Shown: positions 9,259 to 18,113, numbered from the stretch's first letter. The stretch: 64,000 bases of DNA from Lysobacter enzymogenes (GCF_900106525.1 NZ_FNOG01000006.1:253390-317389), one strand, 5' to 3'. The notes: generated from the letters alone by a model not told the origin. Numbers and translations: made by a program.

Positions 9259-9594
9259 TTGGCGAAGCGTCGCGGCGGCGGCTTTGCCGATTGCGGGCGA
9301 TTGCGAGCGATCGCGCGGCGTGGGCGAGGCCGCTGCCGTCGCCGCCGATGTGGAGCGCCGCGCCGGCGAAGGCGCAGGCAACGCTACGGGCCTGCGCGCC
9401 GATTCGGCGGGCATGGCCGCGCGTTGGCGTCCGCCGGCGTGAAAATAGCGACAGGTGTGTTGAGTCTTGCTGCCGATTGCGTGCAAACTGAAGCCGAGTG
9501 TTCCGGCGACACTCGATCGCGGCGCGCAGGGGAGTGCGCGCCGTGGCCGCATCGAACCCGGCATCGCCGGGACCGGAACCTTGGGAGGGACCCG

Positions 9595-10260
9595 ATGGAC
9601 AAACCGTCCGCGCCCGGCCGTCGCCCGGCACCGCCGCCCCGTCGGGGGCGCGCGCGCCGCGCCCGTGCCCTGGCCGCGCTGCTTGCCCTATTCGCCGCAA
9701 CAGGATGTCAAACCGCCATGTCCAGTTCCGCCACCCCGGATTCCGCCGCCCCCGACACGACCGCCGAGGCCGTGACCACCGCGCAGTGGCCGCTGCGCTT
9801 CCAGCGCCATCGCTTCGGCGGGTTCTGCTTCGACACCTGGGGCTGCAGCATCGTCTACAACGGCTTCCCGCACGGCCAGGACGACCGCGAGCGCCAGGCC
9901 GCGTCGTCGGCCTCGTTCGGCGAGGCCTATCCGCGCCGGATGAAGGCCGCGCACCTGGACATCGCCAATTTCCCGGCCCCGGCCGAGGTGACCTGGCGCG
10001 CCAAGGACCAGAGCGAGCACCGCGCCAGCGTCGACCTCGGCGCGATCTTCGCCGACGGCCTGATCCGCCATGAAGTCGCGCGCGACGACGTGGCCGAGGG
10101 CGTCAGCCTCAACGATCCGGAAATCATCCTGGAAGTGAACGACCGCACCATCAACGTCTACATGCGCAGCATGATCCCGTTGAAGCGTCCGCTCGATCCG
10201 GCCAACCCGAACAGCAATTTCCGCGCCGACCTGGTGCGGGTGTACTCGCAGACGTACTGA
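9595..10260 (+). CDS. Lipoprotein, candidate immunity protein for the adjacent Tle1-like hydrolase
   Basis: 221 residues. An Arg-rich N-terminus leads into LAALLALFAATGC, a lipobox with Cys about residue 38, so it is predicted to be a lipid-anchored envelope protein. The body has motifs I associate with lipoproteins found beside DUF2235 (Tle1-like) proteins in proteobacteria: FGGFCFDTWGCSIVYN, IANFPAPAEVTWRAKD, then EIILEVNDRTINVYMRS. In characterised Tle1 systems the immunity partner is a periplasmic or lipid-anchored protein encoded next to the lipase, which fits this order. The ATG at 9595 has GGGAGG six bases upstream. The next gene starts 121 bp downstream, probably the same operon. The lipoprotein call is strong; the immunity role is inference. 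Confidence 0.65.
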   Translation: MDKPSAPGRRPAPPPRRGRARRARALAALLALFAATGCQTAMSSSATPDSAAPDTTAEAVTTAQWPLRFQRHRFGGFCFDTWGCSIVYNGFPHGQDDRERQAASSASFGEAYPRRMKAAHLDIANFPAPAEVTWRAKDQSEHRASVDLGAIFADGLIRHEVARDDVAEGVSLNDPEIILEVNDRTINVYMRSMIPLKRPLDPANPNSNFRADLVRVYSQTY

Positions 10261-10381
10261 ACGCCCTGCGGGAGGGCCGCAACCCGATCCCGCACGCGGC
10301 GCCGCAACGCCGCGATCCCGCCGAAGCCGGCCGCCTCTGCGCGCCGCGCGGCGCCGCAAGCAGAATCAAGGAGAGTTCGCG

Positions 10382-11830
10382 ATGGGCGGTGGCAAGAATC
10401 CCGATGGCGTGAAGACCTATCCCGCCACACAGCACGATATGGACAGCTACGTCGAGGCCAGCCAGGCGCTGTCGCAGTTGCGCGCGCCCAAGCTGCTCGA
10501 CTCCCAGGATCCGCACACGCGCTTGTTCGTGGCCTGTTTCGACGGCACCAGCAACAGCATGTACCGCTCCGACCCGAAGAACCACACCAACGTGGCCGAG
10601 GTCGCCAAGCAGTTGCAGAACGGCCTGCGCGACGATATCGCGGTGGGCTACGTGGAAGGGCCGGGCACGCAAAAGAACGGGCTGACGCGCGGCCTGGACG
10701 CGTTGTCCGGCAAGAGCTTCGACCCGCGCCTGGAGAAGATGTACGCGCAGTTCATCGAACAGGCCAAGGAGTGGAAGGCCGAGGATCCCGACGCCAAGAT
10801 CCGCGTCGCCGGCATCGGCTACAGCCGCGGCGCCGAGCAGGAGGCCGCGTTCTCGCGCCTGGTCGACGAGCGCGGCATCCAGGATCCGGCCGGCGCGGTC
10901 TACGTCAAGGACAAGGCCGGCAACATCGTCGCCCCGCCGACCTACCGCAACGCGCCGCTGCAGGATCCGAAGGTGGAGAAGGTGCCGCAGGCGGTCGGCC
11001 TGTTCGATCCGGTCGGCACCGGCGAGCCGCGCAAGCACGACCGGCGCCTGCCGCCGTCGGTGATGTCGGCGTTCCAGATCACCGCCGAGGACGAGCGCCG
11101 CGACCTGTTCAAGTCGACCAGCATCCTGCGCGAGGGCCACACCGAGGACAAGCGCTTCCTCAACGTCACCGTCGGCGGCGCGCACAGCAACATCGGCGGC
11201 AGCTACGAACTCAACGGGCTGTCGATCCGCAGCGGCAACCTGATGGTGGACTACCTCAACAGCCTCAGCGACCAGCCCTACCTGCAAAAGCGCGCCGAGC
11301 CCACCGATCCCAAGCTCAACGTGGTGCATCGCTCCGACGCGCGGATCTTCTACACCACCTTCGGTTTCCGCGACGGCGAGCGCGACCGGATCGAAACGGT
11401 CGCCAGCAAGGAACAGGTCAAGCACCACAGCGTGGCCGATCCGACCCGCAAGGAAGCCATCGACGAGAAGATGAGCGCGAAGTTCGAGCGCAACCCGGTG
11501 CGGATCGGGCCGACGCCGGGCAACGAGCCGTCGATCGTGGCGGGCGGGCGCAGCCAGAACGGCGACATCGATCAGACCTTCGCGCGCATGGTCCAGGCCG
11601 CGCGCGACGGCCGCGCGGACGACTTCAGCAACATCGCGCGCCAGCAGGCGCAGACCCCGCAGTCGCAGGAAATCTGGCAGGCCGGGCGCGATCGCTTCCA
11701 GCAGCTCAACGCGCAGCAAGCGCCGCAGGCCGCGCCGGACAGCCAGCGCCAATCGCCGCAGGCCGCGCCCGAGACGCAGCGGCCGCCGCCGCAGATCGAC
11801 GGCCCGTCGCCGCGCAGCCAGGGCCTGTGA
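10382..11830 (+). CDS. DUF2235 / Tle1-like alpha/beta hydrolase, putative phospholipase effector
   Basis: 482 residues, no signal peptide. It has the hallmarks of the DUF2235 domain: LFVACFDGTSNS near the start, the nucleophile elbow G-Y-S-R-G at residues 146-150 (Ser148), VGLFDPVGTGEP as the likely Asp segment, and GGAHSNIGGSYELNG with His268. DUF2235 proteins include Tle1 phospholipases delivered by type VI secretion. After about residue 400 the protein becomes Gln- and Pro-rich with no recognised domain. The start has AGGAGAG nine bases upstream. It sits between a lipoprotein gene and a membrane-protein gene whose ATG overlaps its stop. No vgrG, PAAR or other secretion gene is in the window, so the delivery route is unknown. 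A housekeeping lipase role cannot be excluded. Confidence 0.75.
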   Translation: MGGGKNPDGVKTYPATQHDMDSYVEASQALSQLRAPKLLDSQDPHTRLFVACFDGTSNSMYRSDPKNHTNVAEVAKQLQNGLRDDIAVGYVEGPGTQKNGLTRGLDALSGKSFDPRLEKMYAQFIEQAKEWKAEDPDAKIRVAGIGYSRGAEQEAAFSRLVDERGIQDPAGAVYVKDKAGNIVAPPTYRNAPLQDPKVEKVPQAVGLFDPVGTGEPRKHDRRLPPSVMSAFQITAEDERRDLFKSTSILREGHTEDKRFLNVTVGGAHSNIGGSYELNGLSIRSGNLMVDYLNSLSDQPYLQKRAEPTDPKLNVVHRSDARIFYTTFGFRDGERDRIETVASKEQVKHHSVADPTRKEAIDEKMSAKFERNPVRIGPTPGNEPSIVAGGRSQNGDIDQTFARMVQAARDGRADDFSNIARQQAQTPQSQEIWQAGRDRFQQLNAQQAPQAAPDSQRQSPQAAPETQRPPPQIDGPSPRSQGL

Positions 11831-12441
11831 TGAGCGAGCAACGATTCCACGCAGAAGCGACCCCGGCCGTGCAGGACGCGCAAGACCTCAAGCGCCTGGC
11901 CGTCGACCTGGCCGTGTTCGCGCAGCACCTGCAGGAGCAGAACGAACGCGCGGTCCAGCACGTGGACCGCAGCGCCGACGAACTGCACCGCGCCGCGCTG
12001 GGCATGGGCGCCGGCGCGCAGGAGCTGGCCCAGCAACTGATCGGCGTGGTCCAGAACCAGGCCCACGAGGCGATCGGCCGCGGCGTCGAGCAAGCCTTCG
12101 GCGGCGCCGGCGCAGCGCTGCGCGAGAGCGCCGACCTGGCCCAGCGCGCGGCCAAGGCGCTGGAAGACCAGCGCAAGGCGTTGGAGCGCTCGCAGCAGAT
12201 CCTGCTGTACAAGGCGGTGCTGGCGCTGATGGTCGGCTCGATCCTGGCGGTCGGCGGCAGCTGGTACTACATCCAGAAATCGATGCGCGAGATCCAGCGC
12301 GCCGACTTCGCCCGCGACATCGTCGAAGCCACCCGCAGCGGCGCGCTGACCCGCTGCGACGGCGCCCTGTGCGCGCGCGTCGGCGGCAAGCGCGCCGGCC
12401 CGAAGGGCGAATACGTGTTGCTGGAAGATCCGAAGAAGTAA
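11830..12441 (+). CDS. Coiled-coil membrane protein of the Tle1-like module, function unknown
   Basis: 203 residues. Residues 15-120 are Gln/Ala/Glu-rich heptad-like helices predicted to form a coiled coil. One hydrophobic segment, ILLYKAVLALMVGSILAVGG (about 124-143, continuing WYYI), should span the inner membrane. A short C-terminal part of about 55 residues has CDGALC, two Cys that could form a disulfide if periplasmic. Its ATG overlaps the hydrolase stop (TGATG), so the two are translationally coupled. I do not recognise the family. Coupling suggests a part in handling, anchoring or neutralising the hydrolase, which is inference. Confidence 0.75.
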   Translation: MSEQRFHAEATPAVQDAQDLKRLAVDLAVFAQHLQEQNERAVQHVDRSADELHRAALGMGAGAQELAQQLIGVVQNQAHEAIGRGVEQAFGGAGAALRESADLAQRAAKALEDQRKALERSQQILLYKAVLALMVGSILAVGGSWYYIQKSMREIQRADFARDIVEATRSGALTRCDGALCARVGGKRAGPKGEYVLLEDPKK

Positions 12442-12451
12442 GCCTGCTTCC

Positions 12452-12668
12452 TGTAGGAGCGGCGCGAGCCGCGACCGCGACAATACGAGTGCGCCGCAAC
12501 CATCGCCGTAGTTGCGTTGTCGCGGTCGCGGCTCGCGCCGCTCCTACAGGGAGATCGCCGGCTGGCGAGGCGGTTAGAAGGGCGAGCAGGTGTTGGTGGC
12601 AGGGCTGCAGAAACAAGCGTCGCCCGCACGCCCGACTGTAGGAGCGGCGCAAGCCGCGACCGCGACAA
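12452..12668. repeat. REP-like elements (family B): one facing pair plus one single copy
   Basis: TGTAGGAGCGGCGCGAGCCG at 12452 faces its complement ending CGCTCCTACAGG at 12549, forming a palindromic pair. A third copy with AAGCCG in place of GAGCCG starts at 12637. They fill most of the 343-bp gap before the epimerase gene; nothing else is recognised there. Confidence 0.85.
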
Positions 12669-12784
12669 CCCAACGACGACGACAGTTGCGGCGCAGTTGC
12701 GTAATCACGGCGGCGGCCCGCACCGCCCCCCACAAAGAAACAACCGGCTCGCGCCGACTACAGCCCCTGCGTTAGGCTGCGGCG

Positions 12785-13837
12785 ATGAACGACGACACGC
12801 CCAACGCCGCACCCGCCACGATCCTGATCACCGGCGGCTCCGGTTTTCTCGGCAGCCGCTGCATCGTCCACGCGCTCGCAGCCGGCCATCGCGTGCGCGC
12901 CACCGTGCGCGACCTCGCGCGCGAGCCGCAACTGCGCGCGACCCTGGCGCGCGCCGGCGTCGACGCCGACGACCGGCTCAGCCTGCACGCCGCTGATCTG
13001 CGTCGCGACGAGGGTTGGGCGCAGGCCGCGGCCGGTTGCGATTACGCGCTGCACGTCGCTTCGCCGTTTCCGGCCGACATCCCGCGCGACGAGAACGAAC
13101 TGATCGCGCCGGCGCGCGAAGGCACGCTGCGGGTGCTGCGCGCCGCGCGCGACGCCGGCCTGCGCCGGGTGGTGCTGACCTCTTCGTTCGCCGCGGTCGG
13201 CTACGGCCATGGGCCGCGCACGCAGCCGTTCGACGAGAGCGTGTGGAGCGACACCGCCGCACCGCTGGCCCCGTACGTGAAATCCAAGACCCTCGCCGAA
13301 CGCGCGGCCTGGGATTTCGTCGCCAGCGAAGGCGGCGGGCTGGAACTGGCCGCGGTCAATCCGGTCGGCATCTTCGGGCCGGTGCTCAGCGACGACTTCG
13401 CGACCTCGATCCTGCTGGTCAAGCGCCTGCTCGACGGCGCGCTGCCGGGCGCGCCGAAGCTGTATTTCGGCGTGGTCGACGTGCGCGACGTCGCCGACCT
13501 GCACCTGCGCGCGATGACCGACCCGGCCGCGCGCGGCGAGCGCTTCCTCGCCACCGCCGGCGATTTCCTCAGCGTCAGCGACATGGCCGCGACCCTGCGC
13601 CGCGAACTCGGCGCGGCGGCGCGGCGGGTGCCGTCGCGGCAACTGCCGAACTGGCTGGTGCGGCTGGCGGCGCTGGCCGACCCGGCGGTGCGGCAGATCC
13701 TGCCGGACCTGGGCAAGTTCAAGAACGCCAGCAACGCCAAGGCGCGGCGGTTGCTGGGCTGGAACCCGCGCAGCGCCGAGCAGGCGTTGCTGGCGACCGC
13801 GGGCAGCCTGATCGAACTGGGGCTGGTGCGCGGCTGA
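12785..13837 (+). CDS. NAD(P)-dependent epimerase / dihydroflavonol reductase-like extended SDR
   Basis: 350 residues. An extended short-chain dehydrogenase: Rossmann motif TGGSGFLGSRCI with the glycine signature at residues 17-23, an NADP-type basic stretch HRVRATVRDL after strand 2, CDYALHVASPFP, catalytic Ser region VVLTSSFAAVGYG, and active-site YVKSK (Tyr and Lys). AVNPVGIFGPVL and VVDVRDVADLHLRAM are typical of the dihydroflavonol-4-reductase / methylglyoxal reductase-like branch. It probably reduces a small carbonyl compound with NADPH; the substrate is unknown. It stands alone between two repeat regions. Confidence 0.85.
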   Translation: MNDDTPNAAPATILITGGSGFLGSRCIVHALAAGHRVRATVRDLAREPQLRATLARAGVDADDRLSLHAADLRRDEGWAQAAAGCDYALHVASPFPADIPRDENELIAPAREGTLRVLRAARDAGLRRVVLTSSFAAVGYGHGPRTQPFDESVWSDTAAPLAPYVKSKTLAERAAWDFVASEGGGLELAAVNPVGIFGPVLSDDFATSILLVKRLLDGALPGAPKLYFGVVDVRDVADLHLRAMTDPAARGERFLATAGDFLSVSDMAATLRRELGAAARRVPSRQLPNWLVRLAALADPAVRQILPDLGKFKNASNAKARRLLGWNPRSAEQALLATAGSLIELGLVRG

Positions 13838-13931
13838 TCGGCGCAATGGGCGGTTTTCGTGCGGGCGGTTTTGGCAAGGCGCGGTTTCGACGGGGCTTTC
13901 GTCATCTCGCGGCGAGGCGAACTCCACCCAC

Positions 13932-14482
13932 CGTCATGCCCGCGAAGGCGGGCATCCAGGGCTTTATCGCGATACGACTCTGAAGTCTCTGGATCCCCGC
14001 CTTCGCGGGGATGACGATTTGGGAAGGGCGCGACGAAACCCACCTATCGTCATGCCCGCGAAGGCGGGCATCCAGGGCTTCATCGCGACAAGACTCTGAA
14101 GTCTCCGGATCCCCGCCTGCGCGGGGATGACGACGTGGAGCGGCGCGGCGAAACCGACTTGCTGCGACACCCACCTATCGTCATGCCCGCGAAGGCGGGC
14201 ATCCAGGGCTTTATCGCGACATGGCTCTGAAGTCTCTGGATCCCCGCCTTCGCGGGGATGACGACGTGGAGCGGCGCGGCGAAACCGACTTGCTGCGACA
14301 CCCACCTATCGTCATGCCCGCGAAGGCGGGCATCCAGGGCTTTATCGCGACATGGCTCTGAAGTCTCTGGATCCCCGCCTTCGCGGGGATGACGGCATGG
14401 AGCAGCGCGGCGAAACCGACTTGCTGCGACGCCCACCTATCGTCATGCCCGCGAAGGCGGGCATCCAGGGCTCCATCGCGAC
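13932..14482. repeat. Tandem array of family A REP units
   Basis: Four complete units start at 13932, 14048, 14179 and 14310, and a half unit at 14441. Each complete unit is about 85 bp and pairs GTCATGCCCGCGAAGGCGGG with GGGGATGACG, around GACTCTGAAGTCTC-like sequence. From the second unit on the period is exactly 131 bp and the spacer, with GGCGAAACCGACTTGCTGCG, is also conserved, so the array grew by tandem duplication. The gap 13838-14519 holds this array and no gene. Confidence 0.9.
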
Positions 14483-14519
14483 GCGGCCTCGGCAACCCGC
14501 CCGAACCTCGCCACAAACC

Positions 14520-16583
14520 TCAAAGAAACTCAGCGCGAATCCGGTCGACATCGAACGGGCTGACATCGCCATCGGCGGCGAATACCGTCGCGGCTTGGGC
14601 GCGCTCGCTCACCAGTCGGCCGCGCGCCAGCGCATGCAGTTCGAACAAGGTGTACAGATCCGGCGAGGCGTCGTACTCCATCGCCCGCAGGATCAACGAA
14701 ATGCCCGACAGCTGGTTGGCCGCGTTGTTCCAGCGCGGATTGCCGCCGATGCCGACGTCGCACCACACCGCCTGGCCGCGCTCCAGGTCGAGCACGAACG
14801 GCAGGCAACTGTTCTGGCGCGAGGCCAGGTCGACCCGGTCGTGCACGGTGCGCGCCTCGAACGGTTCGCCCGAGTCGATGTCGCTGCGTGCCATCCAGCC
14901 GGCGAAACACTCCGGCAGCTCGCAATAGGGCTGCTCGGTGTAGCTGTGGATGCTGACCGCGACATAGCCGATGCCGCGCTCGCGCAACAGCGGCAGCTCC
15001 AGGTCGATGAACTCGGCCGCGCCCTTGGGCGCATCGACGATGTCGCCGCTGTGATGGCCGCCGTAGCCGCGCAGGTTGTAGTAGGAAATGGTGTCGACGA
15101 AGCCGAACTCGCGGTCGAAGAACGCCGCCGACAGGTCGATGTCGGTGCGGCTGCGGCCGTTGGTCCACCACAGGAACAGGCGCACGAAGCGCGCGTCCGG
15201 CAGCGCCACGCGGCTGCCGCGGGTCAGGGTGCGCAGCGAGCGCGAGGCCGCGCGTTGCGCCAGCGGCGCGCGCAGCTCGCGCAGGGCCGGGTCGATCCAG
15301 CAATCGCCCAGCGGCGCGCGTTCGGCGAAGCGTTCGCGCAGCGCCTGCGCGCAGATCGCCATGCCGGCGTCGGCGGCGCCGTCCGGCAGCGGCGCGCGAC
15401 GGTCGCGGGTGCCCCAGGCGCGCGCGGTGTCGCCCTTGGGGAAGAACACCCGCAACGGCGCGTGGCCGCGATGGCGAAAGTGGCTGTGCAGCCGCAGCAG
15501 CAGCGGCGCGGCCACGCGCGGCGCAGCGCTGCGCAAGCGCTGCAGCACTTGCTCGGTGTCGGCGCCGCTGCGCAGCAGATGGTCCAGGCGCCGGGCCAGT
15601 TCGCCGGGGCGCGCGCTCAGGCGCAGCAAGGCGTCGTCGCCGCGGCCGGCGGCGAGGTCGCGCTCGACCGCGCTGTTGAAACGTTCGAACGCGCGATCCT
15701 CGCGCAAGGTCTGGAACGCGTTCCAGGTCGCCGGCAGGCGCTCGCGGTAATCGCCCGGGTGCAGATACTCGCCCAGGCGCTTCCAGCGCTCCTGCCAGCG
15801 CAGCATGTCCTCGGTGGGATCGCCGCAGGCTTCCAGCGCCTGCAGCAGCAAGCGCCGCAGCGCGCGCGGGAAGCGGCGGAAGCGGGTCGGCTCGGCCAGC
15901 GACACATCGCCCTCGCACCAGGCCACGGCCACGCGCAGCACGTCGGTGGCGGTGGCCAGGCGTTCGCGCACGAAAGCCTCGCTGAGCGGCCCGGGCGCGC
16001 GCCGCAGCAGGGCGGCGGCGAGGTAGGCGAAGTTTTCCTTGAACGGAATCCGCTCCGGCAGCATCCGCAGCACGTGCTCGCGGTACTGGCCGACGAACCA
16101 GCCCAGGTCGTCATTGTCCTGCTGCGACAGCGAGGTCGGCGAAGCGGCCAGGCGGGTGCAGACGGCTTCGAATTCCTCGCGGCTGCCCAGGTCGATCAGC
16201 CGCAGCGCGCGGCCGCCGCGCAACGGCGGCGTGGGCTCGGGCTGTCGCTCGTGCAGTTGCAGCCGGGTGACGTAATGCAGCATCGCCCGTTGGTACAGCT
16301 CGGCTTCCTCCACCCGCAGCACGCCGGCCGGGAAATCGGGAAACAGCGGCCGCAGCGTACGGTGCGCGCCGGTCATCTTGGCCAGCGCCGGGCGCAGTTC
16401 GCGCAGGCATTGCGCCAGTTGCGAGGGCGACTGGGTGTGCAGGCGCTCCAGCGCTTGCGGGGTCAGCGCGAAGCCGAGTTGCTCCAGCTCGCGCTGCACC
16501 ATCGCCACTTGCACCGCGCTGGCGCCGCCGTCGCCGGGCTTGAGCTGGAACTTGTGTCGGCGGCGCAGGAAGATTCCGTTCAT
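14520..16583 (-). CDS. Uncharacterised 687-residue protein with TerD-like C-terminal domain
   Basis: No signal peptide or membrane segment. Residues 1-460 are helical and Arg/Leu-rich with no domain I can name. From about residue 470 the pattern is TerD-like: TNGRSRTDIDLSAAFFD, then VDTISYYNL, GHHSGDIVDAPKGAAEFIDL, and IGYVAVSIHSYTEQ. This follows TerD proteins' DLDxS, FYN, HxGD, IxVDL and VxIH order, with acidic residues that in TerD bind Ca2+. WCDVGIGG and a C-terminal helical tail follow. It resembles the C-terminal part of the large MXAN_6230/SCO0854-type proteins, from memory. The ATG at 16583 has GGAGA upstream. It is monocistronic, ending at the REP array. A role in stress or envelope defence is inferred only from the TerD link. 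Confidence 0.6.
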   Translation of the reverse strand: MNGIFLRRRHKFQLKPGDGGASAVQVAMVQRELEQLGFALTPQALERLHTQSPSQLAQCLRELRPALAKMTGAHRTLRPLFPDFPAGVLRVEEAELYQRAMLHYVTRLQLHERQPEPTPPLRGGRALRLIDLGSREEFEAVCTRLAASPTSLSQQDNDDLGWFVGQYREHVLRMLPERIPFKENFAYLAAALLRRAPGPLSEAFVRERLATATDVLRVAVAWCEGDVSLAEPTRFRRFPRALRRLLLQALEACGDPTEDMLRWQERWKRLGEYLHPGDYRERLPATWNAFQTLREDRAFERFNSAVERDLAAGRGDDALLRLSARPGELARRLDHLLRSGADTEQVLQRLRSAAPRVAAPLLLRLHSHFRHRGHAPLRVFFPKGDTARAWGTRDRRAPLPDGAADAGMAICAQALRERFAERAPLGDCWIDPALRELRAPLAQRAASRSLRTLTRGSRVALPDARFVRLFLWWTNGRSRTDIDLSAAFFDREFGFVDTISYYNLRGYGGHHSGDIVDAPKGAAEFIDLELPLLRERGIGYVAVSIHSYTEQPYCELPECFAGWMARSDIDSGEPFEARTVHDRVDLASRQNSCLPFVLDLERGQAVWCDVGIGGNPRWNNAANQLSGISLILRAMEYDASPDLYTLFELHALARGRLVSERAQAATVFAADGDVSPFDVDRIRAEFL

Positions 16584-16629
16584 CGCTGTCTCCGGCGTTG
16601 CGAATTCGAGAACGAATCCGGCAGATACG

Positions 16630-16651
16630 AAAAGGCCCGCCGAAGCGGGCC
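16630..16651 (-). terminator. Intrinsic terminator of the alpha-glucoside operon
   Basis: Read leftward: GGCCCGC, TTCG loop, GCGGGCC, then TTTT. A 7-bp GC stem with a UUCG tetraloop, 100 bp after the MFS gene stop and just before the next gene on the same strand. Confidence 0.75.
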
Positions 16652-16749
16652 ATGTGGGAAGCGGGCACCCTAGTTTCAGAGAGAAGGAAGGACGCCCATA
16701 GCCACGCCGCGAGCATAGCCCGGCCGTCGCGCTGCGCCTAGACCGCCGG

Positions 16750-17997
16750 TCAGGCGGCAGCGGCTTCGGCGCGCGCCGACTGCCGTTTCAGCAAGGCGAT
16801 GGTCAGCACCAGCAGCGTCATCGGCACCAGCGACAGATAGAACGCGCCGCCGCCGATGCGCGCGAACAACTGGCCGGTGATGAACGAACCGGTGGTGCCG
16901 CCGAGCGCGGAGAACACCACGATCAGCCCGGTCATCGCCGCATGCCGCGACTTGGGCAGCGAGCTGAGCACGACCGAATTGATCGCCGGATAGATCGGCG
17001 CCATGAACAGACCGATCAGCGGGAACACGAACGCGGCCGGCGGCGCGCTCATCCAGCTCATGTCCGCTTGCGGCTGGGCGCCGCGCGCCAGCGGCAGCGC
17101 CAGCAGCACCAGCAGGCCCATCGCCAGCACGCAGCCGATCAGCAGCCAGTGCCACGGCACCCGCCGCAGCGCCAGCCCGGCGCCGAGCCGGCCCAGCGCC
17201 AGCGACACGGCGAAGATGCTCGCCGCCTGCACGCTCATCTTGGCCGGCAGGTGCAGGATTTCGCGGTTGAAGGTCGGCAGCCACGTGCCCACGCTTTGTT
17301 CGATCAACACGTACAGGAACGCCGAGGCCAGGAACGCGGCGACCAGGGGCAGGGCGATCAGGCGGAACATGTCGAGGAAGGAATCGGCGGCGGCGTGGCC
17401 GTCGCGCGCGGCGCTCTCGTCGAGCTGCGCGCCGGCGAGCAAGGCGATGATGACCGCGGCGATGCCGGCCAGCAGCCAGTAGACGTCGAGCCAGACCGGA
17501 TCGCCCGGCGATTGCGGATCGATGAACCAGGCGAAGATCCAGTAGCCGGCGAGCACGCCGACCATGAACCAGCCTTCGATGATGCTGGTGAGGCTGGCAT
17601 GGGCCTGCTTGGAGTCGGTGAGCAGGCCGATGGAGGAATACACCGACACCTTGACCAGGGCGAAGGCGACGCCGGTGGCGATGAACAAGGCCTTGGTCAT
17701 CCAGAACGAGGCCAGCAGCGGCATCAGCGCGCAGGCGACCAGGACCAGGCCGAGGCCGAGCATCATCGCCCGCCGATAGCCCAGCCGCGGCAGCAGCGAG
17801 GCGGTGAGGAAGGAGACCACGGCGATCGGCAGATCCTTGAACGCCTCCAGGATGCTGGCCTGGGCCTTGTCGATGCCGAAGCCCTGGATCGACTGCAGGA
17901 TCACCGTGCCGACGCTGTTGAGCAGGACCCCGAACATCATGTAGGTCAGGATCATCGCCGCGATCATGCGGCGGCGGTGGGCGGTGGCGACGGTCAT
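16750..17997 (-). CDS. MFS transporter, probable sugar importer
   Basis: 415 residues with about 12 hydrophobic segments in two halves around a central polar loop (ESAARDGHAAADS, about residue 205). It begins with a short basic stretch and ILTYMMFGVLLNS. The inter-helix 2/3 region has LPRLGYRRAMMLG, the MFS motif A region. Acidic and polar residues inside helices (VKVSVYSSIGLL, LIEQSVGTWLP) suit sugar transport. It is the last gene of the leftward set with a TonB receptor and glycoside phosphorylase, so it probably carries an alpha-glucoside across the inner membrane. The 237-bp gap to the receptor gene is filled with hairpins (18114-18226), so relative expression may be tuned by RNA processing. 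Substrate is inferred from context. Confidence 0.8.
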   Translation of the reverse strand: MTVATAHRRRMIAAMILTYMMFGVLLNSVGTVILQSIQGFGIDKAQASILEAFKDLPIAVVSFLTASLLPRLGYRRAMMLGLGLVLVACALMPLLASFWMTKALFIATGVAFALVKVSVYSSIGLLTDSKQAHASLTSIIEGWFMVGVLAGYWIFAWFIDPQSPGDPVWLDVYWLLAGIAAVIIALLAGAQLDESAARDGHAAADSFLDMFRLIALPLVAAFLASAFLYVLIEQSVGTWLPTFNREILHLPAKMSVQAASIFAVSLALGRLGAGLALRRVPWHWLLIGCVLAMGLLVLLALPLARGAQPQADMSWMSAPPAAFVFPLIGLFMAPIYPAINSVVLSSLPKSRHAAMTGLIVVFSALGGTTGSFITGQLFARIGGGAFYLSLVPMTLLVLTIALLKRQSARAEAAAA

Positions 17998-18113
17998 GCG
18001 GGCTCCGGGGACTTGGGCGGCGCGGGTGGTTCAGCGGATCGTGCGGTGTCTGCGCAGATTAAGGCGAGCGCAGAGTAGGGCGAGCGCGTCCTCGCCCGAA
18101 CTGCGTTCCCCGG

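Noticed and set aside
9097-9594. Long N-terminal extension of the lipoprotein, or separate small genes in this gap
   Set aside because: The frame is Arg-rich and lacks family similarity. The ATG at 9595 has a strong ribosome site and gives a proper lipoprotein signal.
10382-11830. XVIPCD-type type IV secretion effector
   Set aside because: The tail is Gln-rich as in such effectors, but I cannot see the conserved motifs of that domain. Kept only as something to test.
13932-14482. CRISPR array
   Set aside because: The spacing is regular, but the repeated unit is a long palindromic REP and the spacers are identical to each other, not unique. No cas genes are present.
16477-16583. Adjacent ter-type tellurite resistance operon with the TerD-like protein
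   Set aside because: No terA, terB, terC, terZ or other TerD gene is found on either side.
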